Source: Butyrivibrio proteoclasticus
GTDB lineage: Bacteria > Bacillota > Clostridia > Lachnospirales > Lachnospiraceae
Assembly: GCF_900115735.1 (NCBI RefSeq)
Contig: NZ_FOXO01000004.1
Span: 1-64,000, forward strand
Direction: 5' to 3'
DNA: 64,000 bases
Position numbers and translations under genes: made by a program. This document shows, in pieces, positions 7,711 to 15,518 of the stretch. The notes below the pieces were generated by a model. The model saw nothing but the letters and a program-made list of their open reading frames with translations. It had not been told where the DNA came from and searched no databases. Numbering within the stretch: position 1 is the first letter of the stretch; the number at the start of each line of letters is the position of its first letter.

Positions 7711-7742
7711 AAAAAGACTCTGAAGTAAATACCTCAGAGTCT
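7708..7742 (-). terminator. Intrinsic terminator after the Rrf2 gene
   Basis: A 9-bp perfect stem (AGACTCTGA with TCAGAGTCT, loop of 10) is followed on the minus strand by six T. It lies 5 bp past the stop codon of the Rrf2 gene. Confidence 0.92.
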
Positions 7743-7747
7743 CATCC

Positions 7748-8188
7748 TTAAGCTTCTTTTGCCAAAAGTTCCTGCATTCCGGATCTTAAATCATTAAGAG
7801 TGTATTTTTTCATCTCTGATTCCATTGCTTCCTGGATGTCTTTTAATTTATCGTCCAACAATGAATGGATATTTCTTCCAACTGGACACTCTGGATTTGG
7901 TGATTCATGAAATCTGAACAGATTCCCATCTTCCAAAGGCTCAATTGCCTGATACACATCATAAAAAGTTATATCTTTAAGATCTCTCGTAAGCTCTATT
8001 CCGCCCGTTCCTCTGATAACATTTATTAGTCCTGCATTCTTAAGTTGAGTAAGTATCTTTCTAATGATGACAGGATTGGTATTAATACTGGCTGCAAGAA
8101 AATCGCTCGTTACCTTGTGTTCGTCTTTAAACGTATCCACGCATGTAAAAATATGAAGTGCAACCGTAAATCTGCTTGATATCTGCAT
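7748..8188 (-). CDS. Rrf2-family transcriptional regulator
   Basis: A 147-aa Rrf2-type winged-helix repressor. The DNA-binding part covers about residues 1-75: [14 protein letters not shown], then [20 protein letters not shown], the family's hallmark recognition helix, and [14 protein letters not shown]. The C-terminal part contains PNPECPVG, with only one cysteine there. The three-cysteine Fe-S cluster pattern of IscR/NsrR is absent, so sensing by thiol chemistry or another ligand is more likely. The ATG at 8188 was chosen because AGGAGG lies 8 nt before it; a longer reading has no such support. Its promoter and that of the SnoaL-like gene carry the same TGTAA-N9-TTACA-type operator, so it probably represses itself and that gene. 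Confidence 0.92.
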   Translation of the reverse strand: MQISSRFTVALHIFTCVDTFKDEHKVTSDFLAASINTNPVIIRKILTQLKNAGLINVIRGTGGIELTRDLKDITFYDVYQAIEPLEDGNLFRFHESPNPECPVGRNIHSLLDDKLKDIQEAMESEMKKYTLNDLRSGMQELLAKEA

Positions 8189-8207
8189 TTTTGTTCCTCC
8201 TGCCACT

Positions 8208-8244
8208 ATTTTACTTCGAGGCAGTTGTAGTTGCAATGGTTACA
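8208..8244 (-). promoter_or_regulatory. Rrf2 gene promoter with operator copy 2
   Basis: The minus strand has a -35 TTGCAA (8231-8236), a 17-bp spacer and a -10 TAAAAT (8208-8213). The 19-bp element TGTAACCATTGCAACTACA (8226-8244) covers the -35. It is a near copy of the perfect palindrome before the SnoaL-like gene and sits immediately after that gene's stop codon. Confidence 0.8.
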
Positions 8245-9015
8245 TTAAAACTTTCCGTTTTCATTAGCCCATGTAGACCTATCAGCTAATGTCTCCATTA
8301 CATCCCAGTGCTCTGAGATAAATCCGTTCTCAACACGGAACAGATCATAGTAGGTTGTAGGTACACCGCCAAAGGTTCCTTCTGAGCAGGCAAGAGCATA
8401 ATCTCCATCTGCAAGAACCATATGAGTCTTGTTATAAACCATTGAGATTCCCTGCTTAGCCATAGCTTCAAGTGCAGCTCCAAGACCTGAAAGACCATCT
8501 GATATTGCTGTGTTATGCTGAATGTACTTGTCTCCGTCATAATATGAAGTAAGCTTATCCGGATTCTCCCCGCGGAGTACATCGCCTACAAATCCGGCAA
8601 CAACCTTACGTGTTTCTTCCTTGTCTACATCTTTCTTCTCAAGAGTTCCATCAATCTGAGTATGTCCTGAAGGATTAGGAGCTGCCTTGTCTGCCAGATT
8701 ATCCCAGTGCTCTGCAATCTTACCGTCTTCATCGAATCTGAAAACATCGAATCCGACCTGCTCTCCTGCGCCTGCAAAATTATATACTGTCTGAAGGAAA
8801 ACCTTATCTCCATCCTCAAATGCGCGAATGTTATTAACCGTTGTTTTTACAGGTGCCTGTGCAAGTCCTTCAACTGCTGCTACAAATGCATCTGCTCCTG
8901 TACCAAATGCCAGGTTATGCTGAATATAGCCAGGCGCCAAAAGTTCTTTTGCCTTTGCTGTATCTCCTGATACGAATGTTCCGATGAGAGCTAATGCTTT
9001 TTCCTTGTTTGTCAT
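8245..9015 (-). CDS. Tandem SnoaL/NTF2-like protein
   Basis: A 256-aa cytosolic protein made of two NTF2-like (SnoaL-type) cone domains, about 1-125 and 135-256, each starting with a YIQHN phrase (APGYIQHN and DKYIQHN) and each with an F/W-rich strand ending EHWD. Proteins of this kind are annotated as SnoaL-like polyketide cyclases or aldol-condensation enzymes, but most have no proven reaction. The ATG at 9015 is preferred because GGAAAGGAAAA precedes it; an in-frame upstream ATG at 9141 would start inside the promoter. Control by the adjacent Rrf2 regulator, inferred from the shared operator, suggests a role in a stress or detoxification response. Confidence 0.85.
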   Translation of the reverse strand: MTNKEKALALIGTFVSGDTAKAKELLAPGYIQHNLAFGTGADAFVAAVEGLAQAPVKTTVNNIRAFEDGDKVFLQTVYNFAGAGEQVGFDVFRFDEDGKIAEHWDNLADKAAPNPSGHTQIDGTLEKKDVDKEETRKVVAGFVGDVLRGENPDKLTSYYDGDKYIQHNTAISDGLSGLGAALEAMAKQGISMVYNKTHMVLADGDYALACSEGTFGGVPTTYYDLFRVENGFISEHWDVMETLADRSTWANENGKF

Positions 9016-9112
9016 GATTATTTTCCTTTCCGGGCTCTGCCCTGCGAGGTTATTATCCTCGAATTTTAAAAAGTTCATTGTTGTAACCATAGCGGTTTCA
9101 TCTGATGATGTT

Positions 9113-9149
9113 AATATAGCATCGTTTTGCTGTAATGCCAATGGTTACA
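9113..9149 (-). promoter_or_regulatory. SnoaL-like gene promoter with Rrf2 operator copy 1
   Basis: The minus strand has a -35 TTGGCA (9136-9141), exactly 17 bp, and a -10 TATATT (9113-9118). The 19-bp palindrome TGTAACCATTGGCATTACA (9131-9149, arms TGTAA/TTACA) overlaps the -35, in the same register as the copy at the Rrf2 promoter. Confidence 0.82.
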
Positions 9150-9162
9150 TCTAAATTTTTTC

Positions 9163-9195
9163 AAAAAAATTTCCAGGTGCAGTTAAACACCTGGA
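9163..9195 (-). terminator. Intrinsic terminator of the YjeM-like gene
   Basis: An 8-bp stem, TCCAGGTG with CACCTGGA around an 8-nt loop, is followed on the minus strand by AATTTTTTT. It lies 37 bp past the permease stop. Confidence 0.92.
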
Positions 9196-9231
9196 TTTAA
9201 AGCAAAACAAAATAGTCGATTTATTATTCTG

Positions 9232-10788
9232 TTACGCAACATTTTCATTTTCATCATCAACGTCATCAGTGTTTTCTTTGTTGAATTCACCTGCTTCTAA
9301 TTTCTTTTCATAACGCTTATAAATGATCCATGCAGCAAGTCCAAAGATAACCGGACCACTTAATGACCAGAAGGTAGTCTTCCAGTCACCTTCGATGGCT
9401 GGCTGAATAATAGCAAAAGCGTTTGCAAAGAACAATGTAAGTGTTACAACATAGCCCCAGATATTTGCAGACTTCTGAGTCTTGAATACTTCGAAGCTTC
9501 TGTCAATGTTCTTCATCTTCTTAAACTTAGGGAATGCGAATGAAATAAACATATATGGCACTGTCATACCAACATTTACCATTGCTGTTAAGATTACAAA
9601 GAACTGCTGCATTGTATCGCCACCAAATGAAACTAAAAGAATCATGATACAAACGATTGCACACTGGATCCACATAGCGTTCTTTGGCATACCGTCCTCT
9701 GCAATCTCACCCATTTTACCCGGCCAAAGCTCCTTGGGAGTTCCGTCGATAATCTGCTTAAGTGGCGAATAAACAAGTGCAAACATAGCACCCATAAGTG
9801 CAAGAAGCATAATAAGTGCGTATACTCTGGCAAATCCGTGAGCAAGAGCAGCCTGGGTAGCAACAGAAGCACCAAACACCTTGCCAAAAGCTGCTGCAAA
9901 GTTTGACATGATCACATATGAGACGTTTCCAAGTGTAATGCTATCTGTTCCAAGGATTTCGCTGTAGTTTGTAAATGAGCCTACAAGCAGGATAAGAATA
10001 GCATAACCAACTACGATTACCAAAGCTGCTGCCACAATTCCCTTAGGGAAGTTTTTCTTTGGATTCTCTGTCTTATCAACAAGTCCGCCAACTGCTTCGA
10101 TTCCGCCGTAAGCGAAAAGTGCATATACAATAAATGATAAGATCATGATTGGGCTGCCCTGATAAGCTGCGTTAAGAGGAACCATTAAAGACTCTGTGCC
10201 TAAAAATGGCTGTTCAAGCTGACCATGGCGAGCAATGATCATAACTACTGAACCAACAACCACCATGATGTTGATCACAAGAACTGCTGTACCACCAATT
10301 GATGTTACCTTGCTAATCTTATCAATACCCTTTGAATCAAAGTATGTGATAAAGATAAAAAAGATGATTGCCATGACACCAAGAAGTCTTGAGCCGGAAA
10401 GGATTTTTGAACCAAAGAAAGACCAGCTTGATGTGCAATCCTCGCCAAAAATAAGATTTGATACAGGTACCCAGATACCTGATGAAACATTTACCATCCA
10501 AAGTACATATGATGTGTACCACATGAATGTACCGATGAATGCATACTTTGGACCTACTGACTTGCACATCCAGGAATACATACCACCTGTTTCGTCCTTA
10601 AATGCAGAGCCAAACTCTGCCACCATAAATGCAAATGGTATAAAAAATAAAATACCAGCAATAACAAACCATGGTATTGCTGCATATCCCATTAAGTAAT
10701 AAGATCTCGGGATATTGTTGAAGCCATATACTGATGTAAAGATCATCAGTATGAGAGCCATGAGCCCTAATTTCTTTTCTTCTTTCAT
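9232..10788 (-). CDS. YjeM-like APC-superfamily amino-acid permease
   Basis: A 518-aa integral membrane transporter of the amino acid-polyamine-organocation superfamily, of the glutamate/GABA-antiporter branch that includes YjeM. About 12 hydrophobic segments are evident. The first is GLMALILMIFTSVYGFNNIP, with the unwound-helix region that binds the amino-acid backbone, followed by the FxxPxAFMVAEFGSAF stretch and GGMYSWMCKSVGP. The C-terminus is short, acidic and cytosolic. The substrate is unknown. The gene stands alone: it has its own terminator and lies downstream of the TrpXYZ-type operon. A TATAAT lies upstream near 10850, but I see no good -35. Confidence 0.87.
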   Translation of the reverse strand: MKEEKKLGLMALILMIFTSVYGFNNIPRSYYLMGYAAIPWFVIAGILFFIPFAFMVAEFGSAFKDETGGMYSWMCKSVGPKYAFIGTFMWYTSYVLWMVNVSSGIWVPVSNLIFGEDCTSSWSFFGSKILSGSRLLGVMAIIFFIFITYFDSKGIDKISKVTSIGGTAVLVINIMVVVGSVVMIIARHGQLEQPFLGTESLMVPLNAAYQGSPIMILSFIVYALFAYGGIEAVGGLVDKTENPKKNFPKGIVAAALVIVVGYAILILLVGSFTNYSEILGTDSITLGNVSYVIMSNFAAAFGKVFGASVATQAALAHGFARVYALIMLLALMGAMFALVYSPLKQIIDGTPKELWPGKMGEIAEDGMPKNAMWIQCAIVCIMILLVSFGGDTMQQFFVILTAMVNVGMTVPYMFISFAFPKFKKMKNIDRSFEVFKTQKSANIWGYVVTLTLFFANAFAIIQPAIEGDWKTTFWSLSGPVIFGLAAWIIYKRYEKKLEAGEFNKENTDDVDDENENVA

Positions 10789-10916
10789 TACTACTTCCTT
10801 TAAAAATTTATTCTGTATTTAATTTATATAAACGCAACGTTCTCGATTATATCACGTTTTCTCATTTATCTCTATATCTAGGGCTCATTAATACAAAAAT
10901 ACAAAAAACGCATTTC

Positions 10917-11702
10917 TTATGAAAGAAGCATTCTGTCGTTGGTAAGTTTTTCTCCTGATTTGTCCTTAAAGAGCTGCAAAAGATCTTCAACAGTCGTTTT
11001 CGCCCTCTTATCCCCCTCAACATCATATATGATCTCGCCATCATTCATCATGATCGTACGATTGCCCAGATCAAGGGCGGACTGCATATTATGAGTGATC
11101 ATAAGACAGGTTATATTGTTCTTTTCTATGACATCTTTAGTCAGAGCAAGAACTTTCTCCGCTGTTGCAGGGTCAAGAGCTGCCGTATGCTCATCCAGTA
11201 AAAGAAGCTTTGGAACATTGTAGGTAGCCATCAAAAGTGTAAGTGCCTGCCTCTGTCCGCCGGATAAAAGACCTACCGGATGCTTCATCCTGTCTTCCAG
11301 TCCCATGCCCAAAAGTGCTAGTCTTTCCCTGAATTCTTTTCTGTCTGCGCTTGTCATATGAGAAAACCAGCCTCTTTTCCCCGATGCCAGATAGAGATTG
11401 TCCTCTATGCTCATGGAAGGAGCTGACCCCTTCATTGGATCCTGAAAAAGTCTACCTATCACTGCCGCCCTTTTGTGTTCGGACATTCTGGTGATATCCA
11501 CGCCATCAAGCATGATGCTTCCGCCATCTATTTCGAACACGCCGCTTATAGCGTTTAAAAGAGTTGATTTACCTGCGCCATTTGAACCGATAATGCTGAT
11601 AAAATCTCCCTTTTTCACATCAAGATCAATATTGCCGAGGGCTTTTTTCTCGTTGACTGTGCCCTTTCCAAAGGTCTTGTTTACAGATTGAAGTTTAAGC
11701 AT
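10917..11702 (-). CDS. trpZ: ABC transporter ATPase, probable tryptophan importer (TrpZ type)
   Basis: A 261-aa nucleotide-binding subunit. It shows Walker A GSNGAGKST, a Q-loop FQDPMKG, the signature LSGGQRQALTL, Walker B LLLLDEHTAALDP and the switch histidine in MITHNM. The Walker B Asp-Glu is followed by His-Thr instead of the common Pro-Thr. This histidine is typical of the ATPases that work with PF04392-type binding proteins and FtsX-unrelated branched-chain-like permeases. It overlaps the permease gene by 8 bp and closes the T-box-controlled operon. The name follows the T-box specifier and gene order, not a sequence search. Confidence 0.88.
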   Translation of the reverse strand: MLKLQSVNKTFGKGTVNEKKALGNIDLDVKKGDFISIIGSNGAGKSTLLNAISGVFEIDGGSIMLDGVDITRMSEHKRAAVIGRLFQDPMKGSAPSMSIEDNLYLASGKRGWFSHMTSADRKEFRERLALLGMGLEDRMKHPVGLLSGGQRQALTLLMATYNVPKLLLLDEHTAALDPATAEKVLALTKDVIEKNNITCLMITHNMQSALDLGNRTIMMNDGEIIYDVEGDKRAKTTVEDLLQLFKDKSGEKLTNDRMLLS

Positions 11703-12588
11703 TGGCCCCTCCTTTCTTCCTCATCCTACCAAGGAAATAAGGTCCACTTATTGCCAGAATGACAATTACGGAAGAAACAAGTTTTAGCATAAAGGCTGGC
11801 ATATTGAGCCTAAGCGCCATTGTATAGACGAGTCTGAAGAATATAGCCCCGATCACAGCTCCTATTACTCCATGACCTACTCCCTTATTTCTAAAAAAGA
11901 GCCTGCCAATAAGAAGGGATGCAAGAGCAATTGTCAGCATTCCGGTTCCTATGTCAATGTTGGCGGATTTGTTATATTGAGCCAAAAGACATCCTGAAAG
12001 AGCTGTTAAAGAGTTTGATAAACACAGCCCTGTAATAGTGATAGCAACAGTATTGATCGATGAAGATCTGACCATATCAGGATTATCTCCCGTTGCTCTT
12101 ATGGCAAGTCCAAGCCTTGTCCTTAAGAATGCAACGATACAGATCATAACCAGCATAACTATAAGAGTTATCACTATAAGCTTAGAATAAGGATTCATAA
12201 AGCTGCCATCCATCAGGTCTGAAGCATATGAAAAAATGCTTCCTGAACTGTTAAGATTAAGCAGTGACGACTTTCCCATGACAGCTATATTAACAGAATA
12301 CAAAGCTGTGTTGACAGTAATGCCCGCAAGAAGGCTGTCAACGCCCATTTTTGTCTGCAAAAGAGCTGTCACAAAGCCGGACAGCATACCTGACAGCATC
12401 GCTGCAGGAAGAGCAAGAAACGGATGTCCAGATAAAGTGATAACTGCTCCTACTGCAGCCCCCATAGTGAATGCACCATCTGTCGATAAATCACACACAT
12501 TCAACATGGTATAACTCATATACAAAGCAAGTACTGTAAGAGAGCTGATAAGTCCCAGCTCTACAGCAGTTTGAATAAGGGATGTCAT
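11695..12588 (-). CDS. trpY: ABC transporter permease, probable tryptophan importer (TrpY type)
   Basis: A 297-aa membrane permease with 8-9 hydrophobic segments, related to the branched-chain amino-acid/ribose-type permease fold. Landmarks are the N-terminal LGLISSLTVLALYMSYTMLN, the coupling region LRTRLGLAIRATGDNPDMVRS (the EAA-like loop that docks on the ATPase), and a last segment SSVIVILAISGPYF. It lies 24 bp after the binding-protein gene and overlaps the ATPase gene by 8 bp. Together the three form one importer, probably for tryptophan because the T-box upstream reads TGG. Confidence 0.88.
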   Translation of the reverse strand: MTSLIQTAVELGLISSLTVLALYMSYTMLNVCDLSTDGAFTMGAAVGAVITLSGHPFLALPAAMLSGMLSGFVTALLQTKMGVDSLLAGITVNTALYSVNIAVMGKSSLLNLNSSGSIFSYASDLMDGSFMNPYSKLIVITLIVMLVMICIVAFLRTRLGLAIRATGDNPDMVRSSSINTVAITITGLCLSNSLTALSGCLLAQYNKSANIDIGTGMLTIALASLLIGRLFFRNKGVGHGVIGAVIGAIFFRLVYTMALRLNMPAFMLKLVSSVIVILAISGPYFLGRMRKKGGANA

Positions 12589-12612
12589 GTCTTTTAACCT
12601 CTGTAAAAATAA

Positions 12613-13683
12613 TTATTCAAAACTCTCTGCGGTCTTGATAGTCTGGATTGATGAAGCATAGTCTCCAAAAGCTTTTTCTACGCTATCCATGCTCATGTCA
12701 AGAGCAAGCATCATATCTTCGTTGATCGTTACGATACCATTGTCAAAAGTCTTAACTGCAACGCTGCCAGGATCCTTTGCATTTAGTAGAATGTCAGCTG
12801 CCATATCAGCAGTCTCTTTTCCAAGGTCTGCATAGTTAACTCCAAATCCAAGAAATGCTCCGTTAAGTGCAAAAGAGTCAGCTCCGCAGTAGTGAGGAAT
12901 ACCTGCCTCTCGGAAGATCTCGTAAATTGAAAGCTCAGCTGTCATAATGGTATTGTCTGTTGGTGTAAAAATAGCTTCTACTCCGGCTGAAACAAGCGCA
13001 TTAGCTGCAAGAGTAACCTCTTCAACATTGGTTCCTGTCTGCTCAACAACTTCTATATTGTGAGCCTCAAGAAATTCTTTGGCATCTTTGATAGCTGTTG
13101 TGGACGCATCCTGCCCGGCGTCATATAAAAGACCGACCTTTGAAATATCAGGGTCTGCTGCCAGGATCATATTCATGATTGCCTCTGTATTGAGCATATC
13201 TGATGTACCTGTGATATTGGCTCCGGGAGCATCAAGAGAATCCACAAGACCTGTAGAAATAGGATCCGATACTGCAGAAAATACAACAGGTGTATCCTGA
13301 CCATCAGTTGCTCCCTGCATAGCCATTGCAACAGGTGTCGCTACACCTATCATTAAATCTACATTATCGGCCTGGAAATTAGCTACAATCTGATTAAGCA
13401 CATTGGCATCAGCATTGCAGTTGTCATATTTTATATTAAATGTGACACCTTCCTTCTCTGCTATGACACTTAGCTCGCTCTGAATATTATCTACAATCTG
13501 ATTAAGGGAAGCATCATCAACATAATTGCATATGCCAATCTTATACTCTTTAGTCCCTTCACTTGCCTGGTCATTACTTCCCGTGGTGCCAGCACCTGAA
13601 GATGCGCATCCTGCTGCTACAAGGCCGATACCTGCTGCCATTACTATTGACATTAGTTTCTTTGTGATCTGTGCTTTTTTCAT
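12613..13683 (-). CDS. trpX: ABC transporter substrate-binding lipoprotein, probable tryptophan binder (TrpX type)
   Basis: A 356-aa ABC_sub_bind-type (PF04392-like) lipoprotein. A basic start (MKKAQITKK), a hydrophobic helix and a lipobox ending AAGC give lipid anchoring outside the membrane. The mature part begins after a Ser/Gly/Thr linker at TKEYKIGICNYVDDASLNQ and shows the family phrases VDLMIGVATPVAMAM, PVVFSAVSDP, VGLLYDAGQD and AIFTPTDNTIM. The ATG at 13683 has AAAGGAGAAAA before it; a longer in-frame reading would run back into the T-box terminator and is rejected. It is the first gene of the importer operon. Confidence 0.92.
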   Translation of the reverse strand: MKKAQITKKLMSIVMAAGIGLVAAGCASSGAGTTGSNDQASEGTKEYKIGICNYVDDASLNQIVDNIQSELSVIAEKEGVTFNIKYDNCNADANVLNQIVANFQADNVDLMIGVATPVAMAMQGATDGQDTPVVFSAVSDPISTGLVDSLDAPGANITGTSDMLNTEAIMNMILAADPDISKVGLLYDAGQDASTTAIKDAKEFLEAHNIEVVEQTGTNVEEVTLAANALVSAGVEAIFTPTDNTIMTAELSIYEIFREAGIPHYCGADSFALNGAFLGFGVNYADLGKETADMAADILLNAKDPGSVAVKTFDNGIVTINEDMMLALDMSMDSVEKAFGDYASSIQTIKTAESFE

Positions 13684-13732
13684 ATCTTTTCTCCTTTTGG
13701 TTTTGTGTTTCGGAGCAGATTTTTTATAAAGC

Positions 13733-14010
13733 AAAAAAATCTGCCCCTGCATTGTTAAAATGCCGGGACAGATAAAATAATCATCTGCGGTGCCACCCTG
13801 CTTGACGTCATAGACGCCCTCTTAACGCATACATACATATGCTGACCTTTTATAACGGGGAGTCCTGCCCCGTCGCCCATACTAAGGTACAACCCTTTCT
13901 GTTTGCCCTTGGAAGTCCATTCGCCGTTATGCTACATATCGCACTCTCACCATCTGCGACTAGCTGTGATGCTCACATATCGGTTACTTACTCTTCCTCA
14001 ACGGTTTATT
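13733..14010 (-). ncRNA. Tryptophan T-box riboswitch leader
   Basis: The minus strand carries the T-box signature CAGGGTGGCACCGCAG (13785-13800). A Stem I base lies at about 13980-14008, with GAGGAAGAGTAAGTAACC. The specifier-loop sequence GAA-TGG-AC places TGG, the tryptophan codon, at 13917-13919. The T-box bulge TGGC can pair with a tRNA ending GCCA. The leader ends in an intrinsic terminator: ATCTGTCCC pairs with GGGGCAGAT (13739-13773, one G-U pair) before seven T. Uncharged tRNA-Trp should stabilise the antiterminator and switch on the importer genes downstream. The GC-rich arm GACGGGGCAGGACTCCCCGTT and the arms between are consistent with Stems II-III. Confidence 0.95.
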
Positions 14011-14017
14011 AAGTTAA

Positions 14018-14046
14018 AGTATAAAAGCATTAAATTTTTTTGTCAA
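14018..14046 (-). promoter_or_regulatory. T-box operon promoter
   Basis: A perfect TTGACA (14041-14046), an AT-rich spacer of exactly 17 bp and TATACT (14018-14023) lie on the minus strand. Transcription should begin near 14010, at the base of the T-box Stem I. Confidence 0.9.
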
Positions 14047-14097
14047 TAGATTTATCTATCTGTTCATTAGAGAGATCTGACTACAGATAATTACGGT

Positions 14098-14391
14098 TCA
14101 AATATATTTCCATGTAGTATATCCGCAAGCGCCACAAGCATACTCATAATCTGGCCAAAGAGTTCCAAAAATTTTCCCCGGTCTTGACTTACCGGTTGGC
14201 ATCAAAATATCTTTTTTGCATTCCGGGCATTTCTCTCCATACATGTGCGAACCTCTTCCACCATTTACTGCTTCCATTTGATCATCTGTCAGTTCTATTT
14301 CATTTTCCCTGATAAATGCCATCCTTTCCTCATAGTTTTCGCATTTTTGAGCTTTTTCTATAAGCTCAGGGCTAAGTTCATCAAATTTCAT
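14098..14391 (-). CDS. Double-glycine-leader protein with zinc-ribbon-like core
   Basis: A 97-aa protein of two unlike halves. Residues 1-45 are an acidic helical leader (MKFDELSPELIEKAQ, then ENEIELTDDQMEAVNGG) that ends in the Gly-Gly site processed by C39-peptidase ABC exporters, as in bacteriocin and Nif11-like leaders. Residues 46-97 contain two CxxC pairs (CPECKK and CGACGY) like a zinc ribbon, with aromatic residues at the end. The start has GGAGG 7 nt upstream. No exporter, immunity or modification gene is in the window, so any processing machinery is elsewhere. It could be a secreted peptide, or a protein in which the GG is fortuitous. I do not know its function. Confidence 0.8.
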   Translation of the reverse strand: MKFDELSPELIEKAQKCENYEERMAFIRENEIELTDDQMEAVNGGRGSHMYGEKCPECKKDILMPTGKSRPGKIFGTLWPDYEYACGACGYTTWKYI

Positions 14392-14479
14392 GATTTAATC
14401 CTCCTTAAAATTTTTTATAATAATGCATTTTATCAATTGCATCTTTTCTCTCCCTATTAGCTACACTAGGTTGCTCCCT

Positions 14480-15496
14480 CTAAGGTCCCTCATGAAGTTT
14501 GTAGTCCACGTCTTCATTTATTATTTCAAGCATAATAGTCGCAAAACGCGGATCAAACTGGGTTCCTAAGCCTTTCTCAAACTCTCCTTTGACCACATTC
14601 TGAGGGATAATGCCTCTGTAGCTTCTGTTACTGGTCATTGCATCATAGGCATCGGCAACCGCTATGATCCTGGCTTCTTCCGGAATTTCATCGCCAGATA
14701 ATCCGTCCGGATAGCCTTTTCCGTCGTAGCGCTCATGGTGCCACCTTGCTCCTATGGCGAGTTTTGGCATTTCTTCAATATTCTGAAGGATCCTTGCGCC
14801 CCTTTCGGGATGTGTCTTTATTTTTTCAAACTCCTCGTCTGTAAGCTTCCCCGGTTTATTGATCACCGCGTCAGGCACGCCGATCTTGCCTACATCGTGA
14901 AGAAGCCCCATCATGTATATTTCTTCCTGCCTGTCAAAAGAATAACCGGCTCTTTTTGCTATTTCTCTTGCATACTCGGCAACTCTTCCTGAATGGCCCT
15001 TTGTATAGGCATCCTTGGCATCGATCGCATCTGCAAGGGTATGTACCACATGGAGCGACAATCCCTCTATTTCTTTTGTCTTTCTCTCAATTTCTGCATG
15101 GAGATAATTCTGAAATCTGATAAGGTCAAGAAGGTGCCTTACACGAAGGGTTAAAACATCCGCAACAAAGGGCTTTCTTATAAAGTCCATAGCTCCCAAT
15201 GAGAGTCCTGCTGTCTCCGATGCGCAATCATCATTTGCGGTAAAAAAGATAACAGGTATTTCTTTTGCCCCGCTTTCTCTTTCCCATTTTCTAAGAAGGC
15301 TCATGGTCTCAAAGCCGTCAAGCTCCGGCATCTTGATATCCAAAAGCAGCATATCTATCTCATTCTTTTTTACATAATCCAGCAAAAGCCGTCCGCTCTT
15401 TAGGCATGTGACCCTAAAGCCGGCATCTGAAAGGACTGTATTGGCATTTTTTAATATGATCACATCATCATCTACAACAACTACGTGTTCTTCCAT
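14480..15496 (-). CDS. Response regulator with HD-GYP c-di-GMP phosphodiesterase domain
   Basis: A 338-aa two-domain protein. The receiver domain (about 1-125) has the acidic pair in VVVDDDV, phosphoacceptor Asp in LLLDIKMPELDG and Lys in IRKPF. A coiled linker leads to an HD-GYP domain (about 150-330) with HDVGKIGVPD, the KTHPERG histidine, HHERYDGKGYP and the DAYDAMTSNRSYR block, all of which are retained. It should hydrolyse c-di-GMP when phosphorylated. The ATG at 15496 follows AAAGGATACCAA; the longer reading overlapping the upstream gene is less likely. It is the last gene of a kinase, binding-protein and regulator operon and may receive phosphate from the hybrid kinase Hpt domain. Confidence 0.93.
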   Translation of the reverse strand: MEEHVVVVDDDVIILKNANTVLSDAGFRVTCLKSGRLLLDYVKKNEIDMLLLDIKMPELDGFETMSLLRKWERESGAKEIPVIFFTANDDCASETAGLSLGAMDFIRKPFVADVLTLRVRHLLDLIRFQNYLHAEIERKTKEIEGLSLHVVHTLADAIDAKDAYTKGHSGRVAEYAREIAKRAGYSFDRQEEIYMMGLLHDVGKIGVPDAVINKPGKLTDEEFEKIKTHPERGARILQNIEEMPKLAIGARWHHERYDGKGYPDGLSGDEIPEEARIIAVADAYDAMTSNRSYRGIIPQNVVKGEFEKGLGTQFDPRFATIMLEIINEDVDYKLHEGP

Positions 15497-15518
15497 TTGG
15501 TATCCTTTCCGCAGATGC

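Noticed and set aside
10870..10916. Possible terminator after the TrpZ-type ATPase (GCTTCTT/AAGAAATGC with a T run).
   Set aside because: The stem is short and imperfect. The T run is real, but the hairpin is too weak to annotate with confidence.
13684..13752. Upstream in-frame extension of the substrate-binding lipoprotein.
   Set aside because: It would start inside the T-box terminator, and the signal peptide with a good ribosome-binding site begins at 13683.
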